Assembly (NCBI RefSeq): GCF_900696085.1
Contig: NZ_CAADFC020000004.1
Location: forward strand, 1,495,501 to 1,559,500
Reading direction: 5' to 3'
Source: Bradyrhizobium ivorense
Lineage (GTDB): Bacteria; Pseudomonadota; Alphaproteobacteria; Rhizobiales; Xanthobacteraceae
DNA: 64,000 bases
The notes under the pieces are model-generated. The model worked only from the letters and a program-made list of their open reading frames with translations, had not been told where the DNA came from and did not search any database. The translations under genes were made by a program, and so were the position numbers. This document shows, in pieces, positions 63,929 to 64,000 of the stretch. Each line of letters starts with the position of its first letter. The stretch's first letter is position 1.

Positions 63929-64000
63929 ATGGTGAATCTGCTGCGGCAGCTGTGGCCGCGGCGTGGCGCGTCGGGTGGAGTTGGCGTTGCGTACAGAGTT
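63929..64000 (+). CDS. Possible start of an open frame running off the right edge
   Basis: ATG at 63929 opens MVNLLRQLWPRRGASGGVGV and stays open to the window edge (24 codons). There is no clear ribosome site and too little sequence to identify a family. Confidence 0.25.
   Translation, partial: MVNLLRQLWPRRGASGGVGVAYRV

Overview
The window is high-GC alphaproteobacterial chromosome. Gene content and near-identical family members point to Bradyrhizobium or a close relative (Nitrobacteraceae): a DbjA-type haloalkane dehalogenase, a CYP199A P450, a box-type benzoyl-CoA pathway with BoxR, an AtzG/E/H set, many HAAT/TRAP/Dpp solute-binding proteins, and dense families of intergenic palindromes. 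No IS element, prophage, CRISPR array, tRNA or rRNA gene was recognised. The ends cut a pstS gene (left) and possibly a small ORF (right).

Layout. 1-2750: pstS start with a perfect PHO box, phoR, and a flippase-like membrane protein. 3204-4976: a tetR-dehalogenase-SelW-like operon with an 18-bp palindromic operator inside the tetR promoter. 5042-7962: an OmpA/BON envelope protein with a small membrane partner, and a divergent polysaccharide deacetylase. 8260-17547: SDR, then benzoate catabolism (boxB, boxC, alpha/beta hydrolase, benzoate-CoA ligase, boxR) with two TGCA-N6-TGCA sites before boxC, then an IclR regulator. 17659-25617: Rieske oxygenase, glutamine-synthetase-like ligase, and a full livFGMHK transporter. 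26009-30903: DUF805 protein, ECF sigma factor with SnoaL-like tail, small ABM-like protein, MFS pump, NDH-2. 31158-36517: methoxybenzoate/hydroxycinnamate module (HAAT binding protein, CYP199A, MarR regulator, feruloyl-CoA synthetase). 36890-48637: a ureide/carboxybiuret module: allophanate hydrolase (AtzF) facing a leftward block of peptide-type ABC transporter, atzG, atzE, atzH and a GntR regulator. 48872-57386: an APH-like protein, an orphan UgpB-like binding protein, and a TRAP binding protein co-transcribed with two kinases and a response regulator. 57818-63712: polA, LysE exporter, GST, pyrE.

How the genes work together. Two linked catabolic themes dominate: import and CoA-activation of aromatic acids (benzoate, methoxybenzoates, hydroxycinnamates), and nitrogen recovery from urea-like compounds (AtzG/E/H/F), each with its own transporter and regulator. 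Parts are missing from the window: boxA and boxD for the box pathway, the enoyl-CoA hydratase/aldehyde steps after feruloyl-CoA synthetase, redox partners for the P450 and Rieske enzymes, and any cyanurate or biuret hydrolase.

The most unusual signals are structural. Long palindromic repeats fill nearly every longer gap. One copy lies in frame inside the two-ATPase ABC protein, one supplies the C-terminus of the feruloyl-CoA synthetase, and others have been tandemly duplicated together with the 3' ends of polA and of a permease gene. PolA itself appears to have lost all four proofreading carboxylates.
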